From contig NZ_CP058306.1 of NCBI RefSeq assembly GCF_013389595.1, positions 2,790,001 to 2,854,000 of the forward strand: a stretch of 64,000 bases of DNA. The letters are read 5' to 3'. Every line of letters starts with the position of its first letter. Position 1 is the first letter of the stretch. Shown here one piece after another: positions 25,993-35,801 of the stretch. The position numbers and the translations under genes were made by a program. The DNA is from Flavobacterium sp. I3-2. GTDB taxonomy: Bacteria > Bacteroidota > Bacteroidia > Flavobacteriales > Flavobacteriaceae. The notes beneath the pieces are model-generated. The model was given only the letters and a program-made list of their open reading frames with translations, did not search any database and was not told the DNA's origin.

Positions 25993-27729
25993 TTATATTA
26001 GTATATCTCCACTAGGATATGAATATCTGGAAGAAATATTTTTCTTAAAAAAAGCTGTCAAAATTGTAATCATTGAAACACGTCCAATAAACATAATTAT
26101 AATTATAACTATTTTGCTAGGTTCTGATAACAAGACTGTGGTATCTAAAGACAAACCAACGGTAGAATAAGCAGAAAAAACTTCGAATGCTATATCAATA
26201 AGTGGTAAGTTACTATCAAATTTAGAAATCAAAAAAACTCCTAAACCAATAACTAGAAATGAAAGTGTAATGGTTGCAAAAGCTTTTTGAACAACAGATT
26301 CGTTAATTTTACGTTTAAATATTTCAATTGAATTTTTACCTCTTGCAATATTAATAAAATTTAAAATAGCAATTGCAAAGGTACTTGTTTTAATACCTCC
26401 ACCGGTAGAAGTTGGTGAGGCACCTATCCACATTAAAAGTAAAATTAGAATAATAGTTGAAAATTGTAGTTCAGAAAAATTGATTGTATTAAATCCGGCT
26501 GTTCTTGTTGTCATTGAAACAAAAGCTGCAGACACAAATTTTCCAAAACCAGTATGTTCATTCAATGTAAAATAAAATTCTTCGAAATATATTATTAACG
26601 TAGAGACTCCAAAAATTGTTAATGATGTAAATAGATTCACTTTTGAATTTAAAGAAAATATCCAGTTTTTCTCTTCTGTAGTTTTATAAAAAAAACGTAA
26701 AAATACTTTTTTAAAGAAATATTTTAAATACTTAATTAAATTAACTAGAATTGGAAAACCAATTCCACCTAAGAAAATTAAAATAATTAAGATAAGTTGA
26801 AATGAATAATTATTAATTGTTATATTTTGCATTAATCCATTGGGTAGCGTTGAAAAACCAGCATTACAAAATGCAGAAATAGAATGAAAAATGGATATAA
26901 AAACTTTATCAAAAATACCTATATTGAAATCATCTAAAGAAAAGAAAATGATCAGAGCTCCTAAAGATTCTATACAAAATGTGATATAAATTATTTTTTT
27001 TATAAAACCAAAAACTTCACTAAAAGCATCGTTGTTGGATATATTTCCAAGTGTTATTTGATACTCATAAGAACTATTTCCTTTAAAAAAATAAGCTATA
27101 TAAGCGGCAAAAGTAAGTATACCCAACCCTCCTATTTGAATTAACAATAATATTATGGTTTGTCCAAAAACTGTAAAAGTTTCTGAAACATTAAATACAG
27201 TTAACCCAGTAACACATACAGCACTTGTTGAAGTAAAAAAAGCATCCAAAAAATTTATTGGATGGGTTGTTGCCTTGGGTAATAAAAGTAATAAAGCTCC
27301 TAAAATAATAATTGATATAAAACTTATAATAAACAACTGAGGGGGTGTAATATATTTTCTATTAAATGAAAAATTTGGATTTGCAAACTCTCTAACTAGT
27401 TTAAGTAAAATCGCAAATTGTAAATATTTACTAACAAAATATATGGAATAATCTGCTAATTGAATGTAAACACAATAACCTATAAAAAGTACACTCAATA
27501 CATCAAATACAAAAACACGAAAAATAAATTTATCAGATGTATAAAAAAACTTTAATATAGTTTTTAATAATCCTATCGCTAGTATTATAATAAAAAATAT
27601 ATTGACAAATAATTTATAATCATTTGGAAAACCGAAACCTAAAAGGGCTATTAGTAAAATAATTGCTAGAATTAAACTAAACTTATATAAACCAGATAAA
27701 ATTTTTTTAAAAAAAAGATTTGTTATCAT
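25993..27729 (-). CDS. ktrB: K+ uptake channel subunit, TrkH/KtrB family
   Basis: The 578-residue membrane protein has the four pore repeats with selectivity filters STSAVCVTGLTVFN, SAFCNAGFSTLP, TTRTAGFNTINF and SAYSTVGLSL. Extra N-terminal hydrophobic helices (about 150 residues) precede the pore and account for the length over the usual 450. It mediates Na+- or ATP-gated K+ uptake with the adjacent KtrA. It lies 9 bp after the amino-acid symporter gene on the minus strand. Confidence 0.92.
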   Translation of the reverse strand: MITNLFFKKILSGLYKFSLILAIILLIALLGFGFPNDYKLFVNIFFIIILAIGLLKTILKFFYTSDKFIFRVFVFDVLSVLFIGYCVYIQLADYSIYFVSKYLQFAILLKLVREFANPNFSFNRKYITPPQLFIISFISIIILGALLLLLPKATTHPINFLDAFFTSTSAVCVTGLTVFNVSETFTVFGQTIILLLIQIGGLGILTFAAYIAYFFKGNSSYEYQITLGNISNNDAFSEVFGFIKKIIYITFCIESLGALIIFFSLDDFNIGIFDKVFISIFHSISAFCNAGFSTLPNGLMQNITINNYSFQLILIILIFLGGIGFPILVNLIKYLKYFFKKVFLRFFYKTTEEKNWIFSLNSKVNLFTSLTIFGVSTLIIYFEEFYFTLNEHTGFGKFVSAAFVSMTTRTAGFNTINFSELQFSTIILILLLMWIGASPTSTGGGIKTSTFAIAILNFINIARGKNSIEIFKRKINESVVQKAFATITLSFLVIGLGVFLISKFDSNLPLIDIAFEVFSAYSTVGLSLDTTVLLSEPSKIVIIIIMFIGRVSMITILTAFFKKNISSRYSYPSGDILI

Positions 27730-27737
27730 TACAAAAA

Positions 27738-29156
27738 CTATTTACTATTCCAACAATCCACATTTTCGATTTTATATTTTGAATTATCAAAAACTGGATC
27801 TTTTCCAATATTTTTTTGATTTCTATAGTCTTTATATAAAATTGAAAAAACATTACGAAGCAAAAATATCGAAATTAAATTAATCCAAGCCATAAGCCCT
27901 ACTCCAATATCTCCAAGTGTCCACGCATTTTTAGCTGTTGTTATTGCCCCTAAATAAACTGACGTAAAAAGTAAAAGCTGCACAAGATAAAGTGTCCACT
28001 TTCTCTTTTTGAATAAAAATTTCACATTCGTTTCGGCTATATAATAATAAGCTAAAATTGTTGTAAAAGCAAAGAATGTCAAGGATATGGCTACAAACTC
28101 TTTACCTATCGAAGGAAAATGTTTTGCAATTGCATATTGCGTATAAGCGGGACCCATTTGAACATCTTTAAGATTATTTATTAGAAAACCTCCTTCAGTG
28201 TCCATTACATTAAACTGATTTGTAAACAAAATCATCAAACCTGTTGCGGTACAAACAAATAATGTATCAATATATACAGAAAAACCTTGAACTAAGCCTT
28301 GTTTAATTGGATGAGTGACTGCTGCGGCCGCTGCTGCATGAGGAGCAGTACCTTGTCCGGATTCGTTACTGTAAATACCACGTTTTATCCCCCAAGCAAT
28401 TGCACTACCAACAATACCACCATAAAAAGAGTGCAATGAAGTACCAGATGAAACAATTAAAACAAAAATATCGGGTAATTTATTAATATTTAGTATAATA
28501 ATAATTAAAGCCATCATAATATAACCAAGTGCCATAAATGGAACAATTAATTCTGTTAGTCTACCAATACGTTTGACTCCGCCAATTACTATTGATGCTA
28601 CTAAAACAACTAAAATAATTCCTACAAGTTCTTTTGGAAACTGAAAAGCTTCAGTATTTGCCAATGAAATACTATTACTTTGTACACTAGGTAGTAAAAA
28701 TCCTGTACTAATAATTGTTACTACTGAAAAAGTTATTGCTCCTATCTTTGAATTAAGTCCTTTTTTTATATAAAATGCAGGTCCTCCAATGAAATAAACA
28801 GAAGATTTCTCTTTATATAATTGAGCTAATGAGGCTTCGATAATGGCAGAGGCACTACCTAAAAAAGCAATAATCCACATCCAAAACAACGCACCCGGTC
28901 CCCCCATCGCAATTGCTGTAGCAACACCAGCTATGTTGCCGGTACCTATTCTACCAGAAATTGCTAAAGTAAAAGCTTGAAATGAAGATATACCTTGAGT
29001 TGAATTACTTTTTTGAAATAGAAGTTTCAACATATCTTTAATTAAAGTAATTTGTAAGAAGTTATATTTAACACTGTAATAAATTCCAGAAGAAATACAA
29101 AGTATAATTAAATAATTAGACCAAATATAATCGTTCACTTTCTCTATAAAATTCAT
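27738..29156 (-). CDS. Alanine/glycine:cation symporter (AGCS family)
   Basis: This is a 472-residue protein with about ten transmembrane helices. Family motifs are FQAFTLAISGRIGTGNIAGVATAIAMGGPGALFWMW near residue 60-95 and GIYSNESGQGTAPHAAAAAAV around 265. It imports alanine or glycine with Na+ or H+. It is the first gene of a minus-strand unit with ktrB and ktrA. A divergent promoter region separates it from the tatC-like gene. Confidence 0.94.
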   Translation of the reverse strand: MNFIEKVNDYIWSNYLIILCISSGIYYSVKYNFLQITLIKDMLKLLFQKSNSTQGISSFQAFTLAISGRIGTGNIAGVATAIAMGGPGALFWMWIIAFLGSASAIIEASLAQLYKEKSSVYFIGGPAFYIKKGLNSKIGAITFSVVTIISTGFLLPSVQSNSISLANTEAFQFPKELVGIILVVLVASIVIGGVKRIGRLTELIVPFMALGYIMMALIIIILNINKLPDIFVLIVSSGTSLHSFYGGIVGSAIAWGIKRGIYSNESGQGTAPHAAAAAAVTHPIKQGLVQGFSVYIDTLFVCTATGLMILFTNQFNVMDTEGGFLINNLKDVQMGPAYTQYAIAKHFPSIGKEFVAISLTFFAFTTILAYYYIAETNVKFLFKKRKWTLYLVQLLLFTSVYLGAITTAKNAWTLGDIGVGLMAWINLISIFLLRNVFSILYKDYRNQKNIGKDPVFDNSKYKIENVDCWNSK

Positions 29157-29228
29157 TTTTCGCTTTTTAAAGCTTGTAATTTACAATTTGTTTTTTAAAA
29201 TAGAAAATGTAATAATTCCGAGAAAAAA

Positions 29229-29265
29229 TGTTCGATTAACCTCTAATCTTTTTTTATTATATTTG
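29229..29265 (+). promoter_or_regulatory. Flavobacterial promoter for the tatC-like gene
   Basis: A perfect -7 box TATATTTG lies at 29258-29265. A weaker TGTTCG -33-like element lies about 25 bp upstream, and the box stands 18 bp above the start codon at 29284. Confidence 0.7.
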
Positions 29266-29283
29266 CAATTAACCTAAATTTAA

Positions 29284-30072
29284 ATGAATAGAAAATCCAT
29301 TATAAAAAATTTAGTTGACTTACGTTTTTTTATTTTTAAAAGCCTCATTGGTGTGCTTATTTCAACAATTTTATCTCTTATCTTTTATCGGTTTATTTTT
29401 GAAGAGATTATATTTGCACCTGTAAATAAAAATTTCATAACTTATAAAATCTATTGTCAATTAGTTAGCTCATATAGAATAGATCCTTCCTTATGTGTAG
29501 AAAAATTTAATTTTATATTACAAAATAGAACCATGGAGGGACAATTAAGTGTATTAATATATACCTCAATTACATTTGGTTTTATACTATCCTTTCCTTG
29601 GATAATTTTTCAGCTTTTAACTTATATTAAAGAAAAGTTTTCAGCTTCTAAGTCAATTAATTTAAAGTTTCAAGTTTTAAATATTTCTTTATTGTTTTTT
29701 GTTGGGGTGATATTTGGATACTATATTATTGTTCCCCTTTCTATTAGCTTTCTAACAAATGTCCAAATCAGTTCAATAATTAAAAATCAAATTGATATTG
29801 GTTCATACATTTCGTTATTAAGAAGTACTATAATTGCAACAGGTGTTATTTTCAATTTGCCAATTCTAGTTTATTATCTTAACAAATTAGGAATAGTTAA
29901 TCATGATTTATTAAAACATTATAGACGATATGCTTACGTTATTATATTAATAGCTTCAGCAATTATTACGCCTCCTGATGTTTTAAGTCTAATATTATTA
30001 GTTATTCCATTATTTTGTTTATATGAAATTAGTACCTATTTATGTAAATTCAATCGAACAGTTAACATATAA
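29284..30072 (+). CDS. tatC: TatC-like twin-arginine translocase subunit (divergent)
   Basis: This 262-residue protein has six helices. The N-terminal VDLRFFIFKSLIGVL corresponds to the LxELRxR entry motif, FEEIIFAPVNKNFI follows helix 1, a central GQLSVLIYTSITFGFILSFPWIIFQ and FFVGVIFGYYIIVPLSISFL are present, and the C-terminal ASAIITPPDVLSLILLVIPLFCLYEIS keeps the TatC pattern. The usual Glu of the LEELR motif is Asp here. It would receive Tat substrates. No tatA gene is adjacent. Confidence 0.85.
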   Translation: MNRKSIIKNLVDLRFFIFKSLIGVLISTILSLIFYRFIFEEIIFAPVNKNFITYKIYCQLVSSYRIDPSLCVEKFNFILQNRTMEGQLSVLIYTSITFGFILSFPWIIFQLLTYIKEKFSASKSINLKFQVLNISLLFFVGVIFGYYIIVPLSISFLTNVQISSIIKNQIDIGSYISLLRSTIIATGVIFNLPILVYYLNKLGIVNHDLLKHYRRYAYVIILIASAIITPPDVLSLILLVIPLFCLYEISTYLCKFNRTVNI

Positions 30073-30448
30073 AACTAAAATCATTAGTTATCTTTTACTT
30101 ATAGTATGTTCTACAATAATATTGCTACTTCAATACCAAGGGATTAAACTCTATCCAATTATCAACAATTATTGCAATGATTTTATTTCCATGACACTTA
30201 CATTAAAGATATGTAGTTTAATTCTAAAAAAATTGTATGGTTTTATTTTAGTTGACAACATTGGATATATGCTAATTATTTGGTTATACTATGGTTTCGT
30301 TTTTGAGATTATATTTCCATTTTGGTATACAAGATATACATTTGATTTTTTTGATTTTATTGCTTATTTCTTAGGTTTAATTTTATTTTTAATTCTTGAA
30401 TGCTATGATTACAAGAAAATGTTTAAAATGTGGAATTTTCACAGATAA
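30023..30448 (+). CDS. Small integral membrane protein, uncharacterised
   Basis: The 141-residue protein has four hydrophobic helices. It starts inside the end of the tatC-like gene (50-bp overlap) with ATG at 30023; I see no better in-frame start. FWYTRYTFDFFDFIAYFLGLILFL is a distinctive C-terminal segment that recurs in small Bacteroidota membrane proteins. It overlaps the following zinc-ribbon gene. Function unknown. Confidence 0.68.
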   Translation: MKLVPIYVNSIEQLTYKTKIISYLLLIVCSTIILLLQYQGIKLYPIINNYCNDFISMTLTLKICSLILKKLYGFILVDNIGYMLIIWLYYGFVFEIIFPFWYTRYTFDFFDFIAYFLGLILFLILECYDYKKMFKMWNFHR

Positions 30449-30701
30449 CAGTACTGCGTGTAAAAACTGTTTGGAACCTTTTATAACTGAAGATAAAATA
30501 AAAGAAGAAATTAAAAAAGATTATGAATACAGACAACAAAAATCAGTAGACGAGTTTAAATTTATGACTTTCGTTAATAAATTGACCATTCATAAGTTTT
30601 TAGTCGTGAGGTTGTTTGGTAATATTCTGAAGAGTATTATCATAACCATTTTTTTTATAGTTTCGTTAATTGCTTATTTAATCGCGCTAATTGCAGCTTA
30701 A
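30405..30701 (+). CDS. Zinc-ribbon membrane protein, small
   Basis: This product of about 98 residues starts MITRKCLKCG. A CxxC…CxxC zinc ribbon (KCLKCGIFTDNSTACKNC) is followed by a charged linker and a C-terminal transmembrane helix (IIITIFFIVSLIAYLIALIA). The start at 30405 is an ATG; a TTG lies three codons upstream. It overlaps the previous gene. Members of this kind are tail-anchored and of unknown function. Confidence 0.7.
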   Translation: MITRKCLKCGIFTDNSTACKNCLEPFITEDKIKEEIKKDYEYRQQKSVDEFKFMTFVNKLTIHKFLVVRLFGNILKSIIITIFFIVSLIAYLIALIAA

Positions 30702-30724
30702 TATTATAATTTTAAATTAAAACC

Positions 30725-31888
30725 ATGATTCAATCTATCAATCTAAAAGTATTTAAAGAATTTGTAAAATCAAGTAACTTTGGAGGTTTATTACTCTTTT
30801 TATGTGTAATTCTCTCTTTAATTATTGCCAACACATCCTTATCAGAAAGTTTACAAAACATTTTAGATTATAAATTTGGAATTGAAAATGAATATGTACA
30901 TTTAAATTACAGTACATCTATGTGGATTAATGATGGGTTGATGGCTGTTTTTTTTCTTCTAGTCGGCTTAGAAATAAAAAGAGAAATTGTTGAAGGGGAA
31001 TTGTCTTCACCTAAAAAGGCAATAGTACCAATACTTGCAGCCATTGGGGGCGCTATTGTACCTGCTTTTATTTATGTCTTTTTTAATAATAGTGAAGCTA
31101 GTGCGAGTGGTTGGGGAATACCTATGGCTACGGATATAGCTTTTGCTTTGGCTGTTATTTCACTTCTAGATAAAAGAATTCCAATAAGTTTAAAAATTTT
31201 CTTAGCTGCATTAGCCATTGTTGACGATTTAATAGCTATACTAGTCATTGCTGTATTTTACTCATCGGGTATAGATCTAACCTATCTTGGCTATTCAGGA
31301 ATTGGATTAATCGTTTTAATTTTAATGAATCGTTTTCAAGTTAAAAATCCATATTTATACTTAATTCCTGGAATATTTATTTGGTACTTTATTCATCATT
31401 CTGGAATTCACGCAACAATAGCCGGTGTATTAGTTGCAATGACTATCCCTACAAATGATACTGCTGTAGAATCACCTTTAGAAAGATTAGAACATGCTTT
31501 GGTGAAACCTGTTAATTTCTTAATTATACCGATTTTTGCGTTTGCAAACACTAATATTACGATAGAAAATGAAATGATTCAAGGCCTTACATCACCTTTA
31601 GGTCTAGGAATAGGATTGGGACTTATTTTAGGAAAACCTATTGGAATTGTATTGAGTACTATTATTTGTTCTAAACTTAAGATAGGTCAACTTCCTGAAG
31701 GTAGTAACTTTAAACATATTATTGGAATAGGATTTCTTGCAGGAATTGGCTTTACTATGTCAATTTTTATTTCTAATCTATCATTTTCAGATTCTACTTT
31801 CGTAGAAGAAGCAAAGTTGGCTGTTTTATGTTCCTCTTTAATTGCAGGTGTTTTAGGCTTTGTATTATTAAGATCTACAAAAAGATAA
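30725..31888 (+). CDS. nhaA: Na+/H+ antiporter NhaA
   Basis: This 387-residue protein has eleven to twelve helices and the NhaA signature: WINDGLMAVFFLLVGLEIKREIVEGEL, ATDIAFALAVISLLDKRIP and the paired aspartates of LAIVDDLIAILVIA that bind Na+. HHSGIHATIAGVLVAM and the C-terminal GIGFTMSIFISNLSF are also present. It exports Na+ in exchange for protons. It follows the zinc-ribbon gene by 23 bp. Confidence 0.97.
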   Translation: MIQSINLKVFKEFVKSSNFGGLLLFLCVILSLIIANTSLSESLQNILDYKFGIENEYVHLNYSTSMWINDGLMAVFFLLVGLEIKREIVEGELSSPKKAIVPILAAIGGAIVPAFIYVFFNNSEASASGWGIPMATDIAFALAVISLLDKRIPISLKIFLAALAIVDDLIAILVIAVFYSSGIDLTYLGYSGIGLIVLILMNRFQVKNPYLYLIPGIFIWYFIHHSGIHATIAGVLVAMTIPTNDTAVESPLERLEHALVKPVNFLIIPIFAFANTNITIENEMIQGLTSPLGLGIGLGLILGKPIGIVLSTIICSKLKIGQLPEGSNFKHIIGIGFLAGIGFTMSIFISNLSFSDSTFVEEAKLAVLCSSLIAGVLGFVLLRSTKR

Positions 31889-32046
31889 ACCTCTAATTTA
31901 CTACATATTTCAAATATTAGATATCTACAAACAAAACTTGATTAATTTTAAGAATTTCGTATAAAAAAAGTTAATTAAGACGCGTTTTTTTTATTATTAT
32001 CAAATTAATTGTAAATTGAGAGAATTAACATTAAAATTCTAACAAT

Positions 32047-32490
32047 ATGCAAGTGATTAAATGGGATGAAACGAACAAACCTTCTGATTTAAAAATAAAT
32101 AATATTATTAATTTTTTATATGAAAATTTAGAAGAGTATGGCGATACAAAAGAAGACATTCGCAAATGTCTTAAGTATGTATTTAATGAATTGACCGAAA
32201 GAACAACTTCTGGTTTTATAATTGAAGCTTTAGAAAATTCTGAAATCATAGGGATTTCTGTTATAAACGAAACGGGAATGTCTGGTTATATTCCGGAAAA
32301 TATTTTAGTTTATATTGCCACATGCAAAAAAAATAGAGGAAAAGGAATTGGTAAACTTTTAATGTTAAAAATCATTGAAGAAACAAAAGGTAATATTGCA
32401 CTACATGTAGAAAATGATAATCCAGCAAAGTATTTATATGAAAAATTAGGCTTCACAAATAAGTATTTAGAAATGAGATTAGAAAAATAA
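32047..32490 (+). CDS. GNAT-family N-acetyltransferase
   Basis: The 147-residue single-domain acetyltransferase has the acetyl-CoA loop ATCKKNRGKGIGKLLMLKII (RGxGxG at about 106-111) and the motif NDNPAKYLYEKLGFTNKYLEMRL. It acetylates an unknown amine. It ends 1 bp before the ornithine-racemase-like gene, so the two are co-transcribed and may act on the same amino acid. Confidence 0.9.
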   Translation: MQVIKWDETNKPSDLKINNIINFLYENLEEYGDTKEDIRKCLKYVFNELTERTTSGFIIEALENSEIIGISVINETGMSGYIPENILVYIATCKKNRGKGIGKLLMLKIIEETKGNIALHVENDNPAKYLYEKLGFTNKYLEMRLEK

Positions 32491-32491
32491 G

Positions 32492-33565
32492 ATGGCACAT
32501 ATTATACTAAACAAAGACAAACTTTATCATAATTATAAATATCTTAATGCTTTCTTTAAAGATCAAGAAATTGAATGGTCTGTAGTAACCAAAATATTAT
32601 GTGGAAACAAATGTTTTTTAGAAATTCTTTTTTCTCTTGATATTAAAAGCTTTTCGGATTCTAGAATCAGTAATTTAAAAATTATAAAAAATAGAAAACC
32701 TGATTGCACAACAATCTATATTAAACCACCTGCTAAAGGGGTAATTAGTGAAATTATTAAATATGCAGACGTTAGCCTAAACTCTAGCTTATATACTATT
32801 AAGCTTTTAGATGAGGAAGCTAAAAAGAATAACAAAAAGCATCAAATAATTTTAATGATTGATTTAGGAGAACTACGCGAGGGTGTAATGAGAGAAGATT
32901 TTTTAGAATTGTTTGATAATGCTCATCAATTAAGTAATATAGAAATTATTGGAATTGGAAGTAATTTATCATGTTTGTATGGGATATTGCCAAACTCTGA
33001 TAAACTTAATCAGTTATACCTTTATAAACAGCTTGTAGAGTTAAAATACAAAACTAAATTAAAATATATTTCAGGCGGCTCTTCAGTGACTATACCCTTG
33101 TTACAAAATAAACTTATAGATAGTAAGATTAATCATTTTAGAATTGGTGAAACTTTATTTATGGGTACTAATGCTTATGATCAATCAAATTATAAAGAAC
33201 TAAAACAAAATGTTTTTGAACTCTGTGCTGAAATAATTGAATTATATGAAAAACCATTAATCCCATCTGGTGAAATGGGAACTTCTGTTACTGGTGACAT
33301 CCCAAAGTTTAATTTAAATGATTTGGGTAAAAAAAGTATTCGGGCTTTAATTGATATTGGTTTATTGGATGTAGATATTAAATATTTAAATCCTTTAGAT
33401 GACCATATTAAAATTGAAGCAGCTACTTCAGACATAATTGTTCTTGATCTGGGAAAAAATGAGCATAATTATGCAGTAGGTAGCATTGTTACATTACAAT
33501 TAGATTATATGGGAATTGTTAGAATTATGAATTCAAGGTATATTGACAAAGTAATAACAACATAG
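32492..33565 (+). CDS. PLP-dependent racemase, alanine/ornithine racemase family
   Basis: This 357-residue fold-type III PLP enzyme has the lysine-containing strand WSVVTKILCGN (K34 is the probable PLP Lys), an IYIKPPAKG segment, GIGSNLSCLYG, the glycine-rich phosphate motif YISGGSSVTIP and HFRIGETLFMG. This arrangement matches the ornithine racemase branch of the alanine racemase superfamily. It would interconvert L- and D-isomers of a basic amino acid. The partner GNAT protein may acetylate the product. Confidence 0.87.
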   Translation: MAHIILNKDKLYHNYKYLNAFFKDQEIEWSVVTKILCGNKCFLEILFSLDIKSFSDSRISNLKIIKNRKPDCTTIYIKPPAKGVISEIIKYADVSLNSSLYTIKLLDEEAKKNNKKHQIILMIDLGELREGVMREDFLELFDNAHQLSNIEIIGIGSNLSCLYGILPNSDKLNQLYLYKQLVELKYKTKLKYISGGSSVTIPLLQNKLIDSKINHFRIGETLFMGTNAYDQSNYKELKQNVFELCAEIIELYEKPLIPSGEMGTSVTGDIPKFNLNDLGKKSIRALIDIGLLDVDIKYLNPLDDHIKIEAATSDIIVLDLGKNEHNYAVGSIVTLQLDYMGIVRIMNSRYIDKVITT

Positions 33566-33631
33566 ATCATTCATCTTTTTTGATATCTTCTACTAATTAA
33601 TAGTAAAGATTACAACATTTAAAGTTTAATC

Positions 33632-33662
33632 AGAAACCCTTCAAAATTGGAGGGTTTCTTGT
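33632..33662 (+). terminator. Rho-independent terminator after racemase gene
   Basis: AGAAACCCTTC pairs with GGAGGGTTTCT (one G·U) around a 6-base loop. Confidence 0.8.
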
Positions 33663-33732
33663 AATATAATAAGATTTTAATTATTGAAAGAAAGAACTGT
33701 TTCCTATATAAATTATATCTTTTATTTCATTT

Positions 33733-34401
33733 TTAAACAAATTCGAAAGATGTTTTACAATTTTCATTCAAAATGATAAAAGCACTGAAAATTTTTCCTG
33801 ATTTACTTTTCATTCCTTTTAGCAGTCCTGTTTTACCCTTACTTATCAATGCCTCAATGTTATTGATTGTTAACTGTATGCCGCAAATGTTTCTAAACTG
33901 TACCCAATTACAAAGTTCGTCTGAGCATTTCACAATCTGATCCCGAATTAGAAGATGATTCGTTTTACATTTAGGACAAGTTAATTTTGGTTGACTATTT
34001 TGGATAGTAGTAGTTTGAAGTAATTCTTCTGTAATGGATTTTGTTAATACTTCAATTTCTTTTTGAAAAGTATTGGGATTTAGTTTTCTGGTTTCGATTT
34101 TCTCAAATTGAATCTCCCATTCAGCTGTTAAAGCTACATCTACAATTTTCATATTTTTTACTTTATGATAAACAAACAAGCCTTTTTGGGTTGGAAGTAA
34201 TGCTTTTTTTTGTCTTTCAATATAGTTACGTTTAAATAAAGTTTCGATGATTGACGCTCTGGTTGCTGGTGTTCCAATTCCGATATTCTTTAATATTTTT
34301 TTTGCTTCATCATTTTCAATAGTATTTCCAGCGTTTTCCATTTCTGATAAAAGACTTGCTTCTGTATAAAGCATTGGAGGTTTGGTTTGTTTTTCTAACA
34401 T
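33733..34401 (-). CDS. topB: Topoisomerase III, C-terminal part (frameshifted)
   Basis: This 222-residue frame continues the TopB protein encoded at 34401-35795 in another frame. It holds the rest of the catalytic core (YTEASLLSEMENAG, GIGTPATRASIIETLF) and a C-terminal zinc-ribbon-like end (LTCPKCKTNHLL…CSDELCNW). The ATG at 34401 overlaps the upstream stop as TAATG, so separate translation by coupling is possible. Adding one A to the A4 run just above the junction restores a single frame. The gene is in an element remnant. Confidence 0.8.
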   Translation of the reverse strand: MLEKQTKPPMLYTEASLLSEMENAGNTIENDEAKKILKNIGIGTPATRASIIETLFKRNYIERQKKALLPTQKGLFVYHKVKNMKIVDVALTAEWEIQFEKIETRKLNPNTFQKEIEVLTKSITEELLQTTTIQNSQPKLTCPKCKTNHLLIRDQIVKCSDELCNWVQFRNICGIQLTINNIEALISKGKTGLLKGMKSKSGKIFSAFIILNENCKTSFEFV

Positions 34402-35795
34402 TAATGCCTTTTAATTTTTAGCTCGTCTCCTACTTTAAGATTTGGTAAATGTTGTAATAGCTCATTATCATCTTCAGAAAGACTTCCTTTTATAGCTCTC
34501 CACCCCACGTCTACTATTTTAACAACTTTTATTGTAAATTCGTAATGTAGTACTTCTAAATTCACAACTGTTATTTCTTTAATACAAGATGATGAAAGGG
34601 CTTCAAGCAATCGAAAAACGATCAAATTATAAATTGCATTTTCTTTTGCCGATAAAGCTGAAGGAATTTTATCTGTGATTAATAATCCGTGGTGATCGGT
34701 GACTCTCAGATCATTTACAATACGTTTATTGAAACGCCCCCATTTTAACTTAGATACTTCTAATTTATACTTTTCATGCTCTTGTAAAGCTCTTAATAAC
34801 TTCGGAATTTCATCCCACATGTCCTCAGGAATGTGTTTACTTCCGGTTCTAGGATACGTTATGAATTTCTTCTCGTAGAGACTTTGTGCAATATTTAAGG
34901 TATCTTCTGCTGTAAGGTTTAGCTTTTTATTTGCTTCTTTTTGCAGTCCCGTTAAATCAAATAATAATGGAGCTTGTTCTGTGAGGTTTCTGTTTTCTAT
35001 TAATGCAACGGTAGCTTTTTCATTACGTTGAATGGACTTTAAGGAATTTATTGCTGCATTTTGTTCGTTCCATTTTATTTGCGAACTACCTTTAAACTCT
35101 ATATAATCTTTATTAAATAGAAGTTCTATTTGCCAATAATTACTAACTTCGAAACTTCTATTGTCTAAAAAACGTTTACAGATTAATGCTAAAGTTGGGG
35201 TTTGTACTCGACCTAAAGAATACATTCCGTTGCCTACAGCAATACTGAGTGCTTGTGTAGCATTTATTCCCACAAGCCAATCTGAACGACTACGTCCTTG
35301 GGCAGCATAATACAAGCCATCAAAAGTATTTCCTTCTTTCAGATTTTCAAATCCTTGTTTAATCGCTTTTTCGGTAAGAGAACTAATCCAAAGTCTTTGA
35401 AATGGTTTGGTACAATTTAAATAAGCATAGATTTGTCTGAATATTAACTCTCCTTCCCTACCAGCATCTGTAGCTACAATAATACTTTCACTTTTATCGA
35501 AGAGCTTTTCTATAATTTTAAGCTGTTTTAAAGCTCCTGGATCTATGGTGTATTTAGTGTCTTTTTTTACTTTTCGAACGGTTAATAAAAATGGATTAGG
35601 AAGTATGGGCAAATTTGCTTTTTCAAAACCCGACAATCCATAATCCTCAGGCATGGCTAAACCTACTAGGTGACCAAAAGCCCAAGTAATATAATAACCA
35701 TTACCTTTTAAGTAACCATCGTTTTTTTCCGTTACACCTAGCACATAAGCAATTTCTCTTGCAACACTTGGTTTTTCTGTGATGATCGTTTTCAT
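34401..35795 (-). CDS. topB: Topoisomerase III, N-terminal part (frameshifted)
   Basis: The 464-residue frame contains the Toprim domain (KTIITEKPSVAREIAYVLG; VATDAGREGELIFRQIY), the active site KKFITYPRTGSKHIPEDMW with the catalytic tyrosine, and the LGRVQTPTLALI loop. It ends prematurely at KIKRH. The remaining domains are in the next frame (33733-34401). A one-base deletion in AAAA at the junction is the simplest explanation. Type IA enzymes of this TopB branch are commonly carried by Bacteroidota integrative elements. Confidence 0.9.
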   Translation of the reverse strand: MKTIITEKPSVAREIAYVLGVTEKNDGYLKGNGYYITWAFGHLVGLAMPEDYGLSGFEKANLPILPNPFLLTVRKVKKDTKYTIDPGALKQLKIIEKLFDKSESIIVATDAGREGELIFRQIYAYLNCTKPFQRLWISSLTEKAIKQGFENLKEGNTFDGLYYAAQGRSRSDWLVGINATQALSIAVGNGMYSLGRVQTPTLALICKRFLDNRSFEVSNYWQIELLFNKDYIEFKGSSQIKWNEQNAAINSLKSIQRNEKATVALIENRNLTEQAPLLFDLTGLQKEANKKLNLTAEDTLNIAQSLYEKKFITYPRTGSKHIPEDMWDEIPKLLRALQEHEKYKLEVSKLKWGRFNKRIVNDLRVTDHHGLLITDKIPSALSAKENAIYNLIVFRLLEALSSSCIKEITVVNLEVLHYEFTIKVVKIVDVGWRAIKGSLSEDDNELLQHLPNLKVGDELKIKRH

Positions 35796-35801
35796 AAATT
35801 G

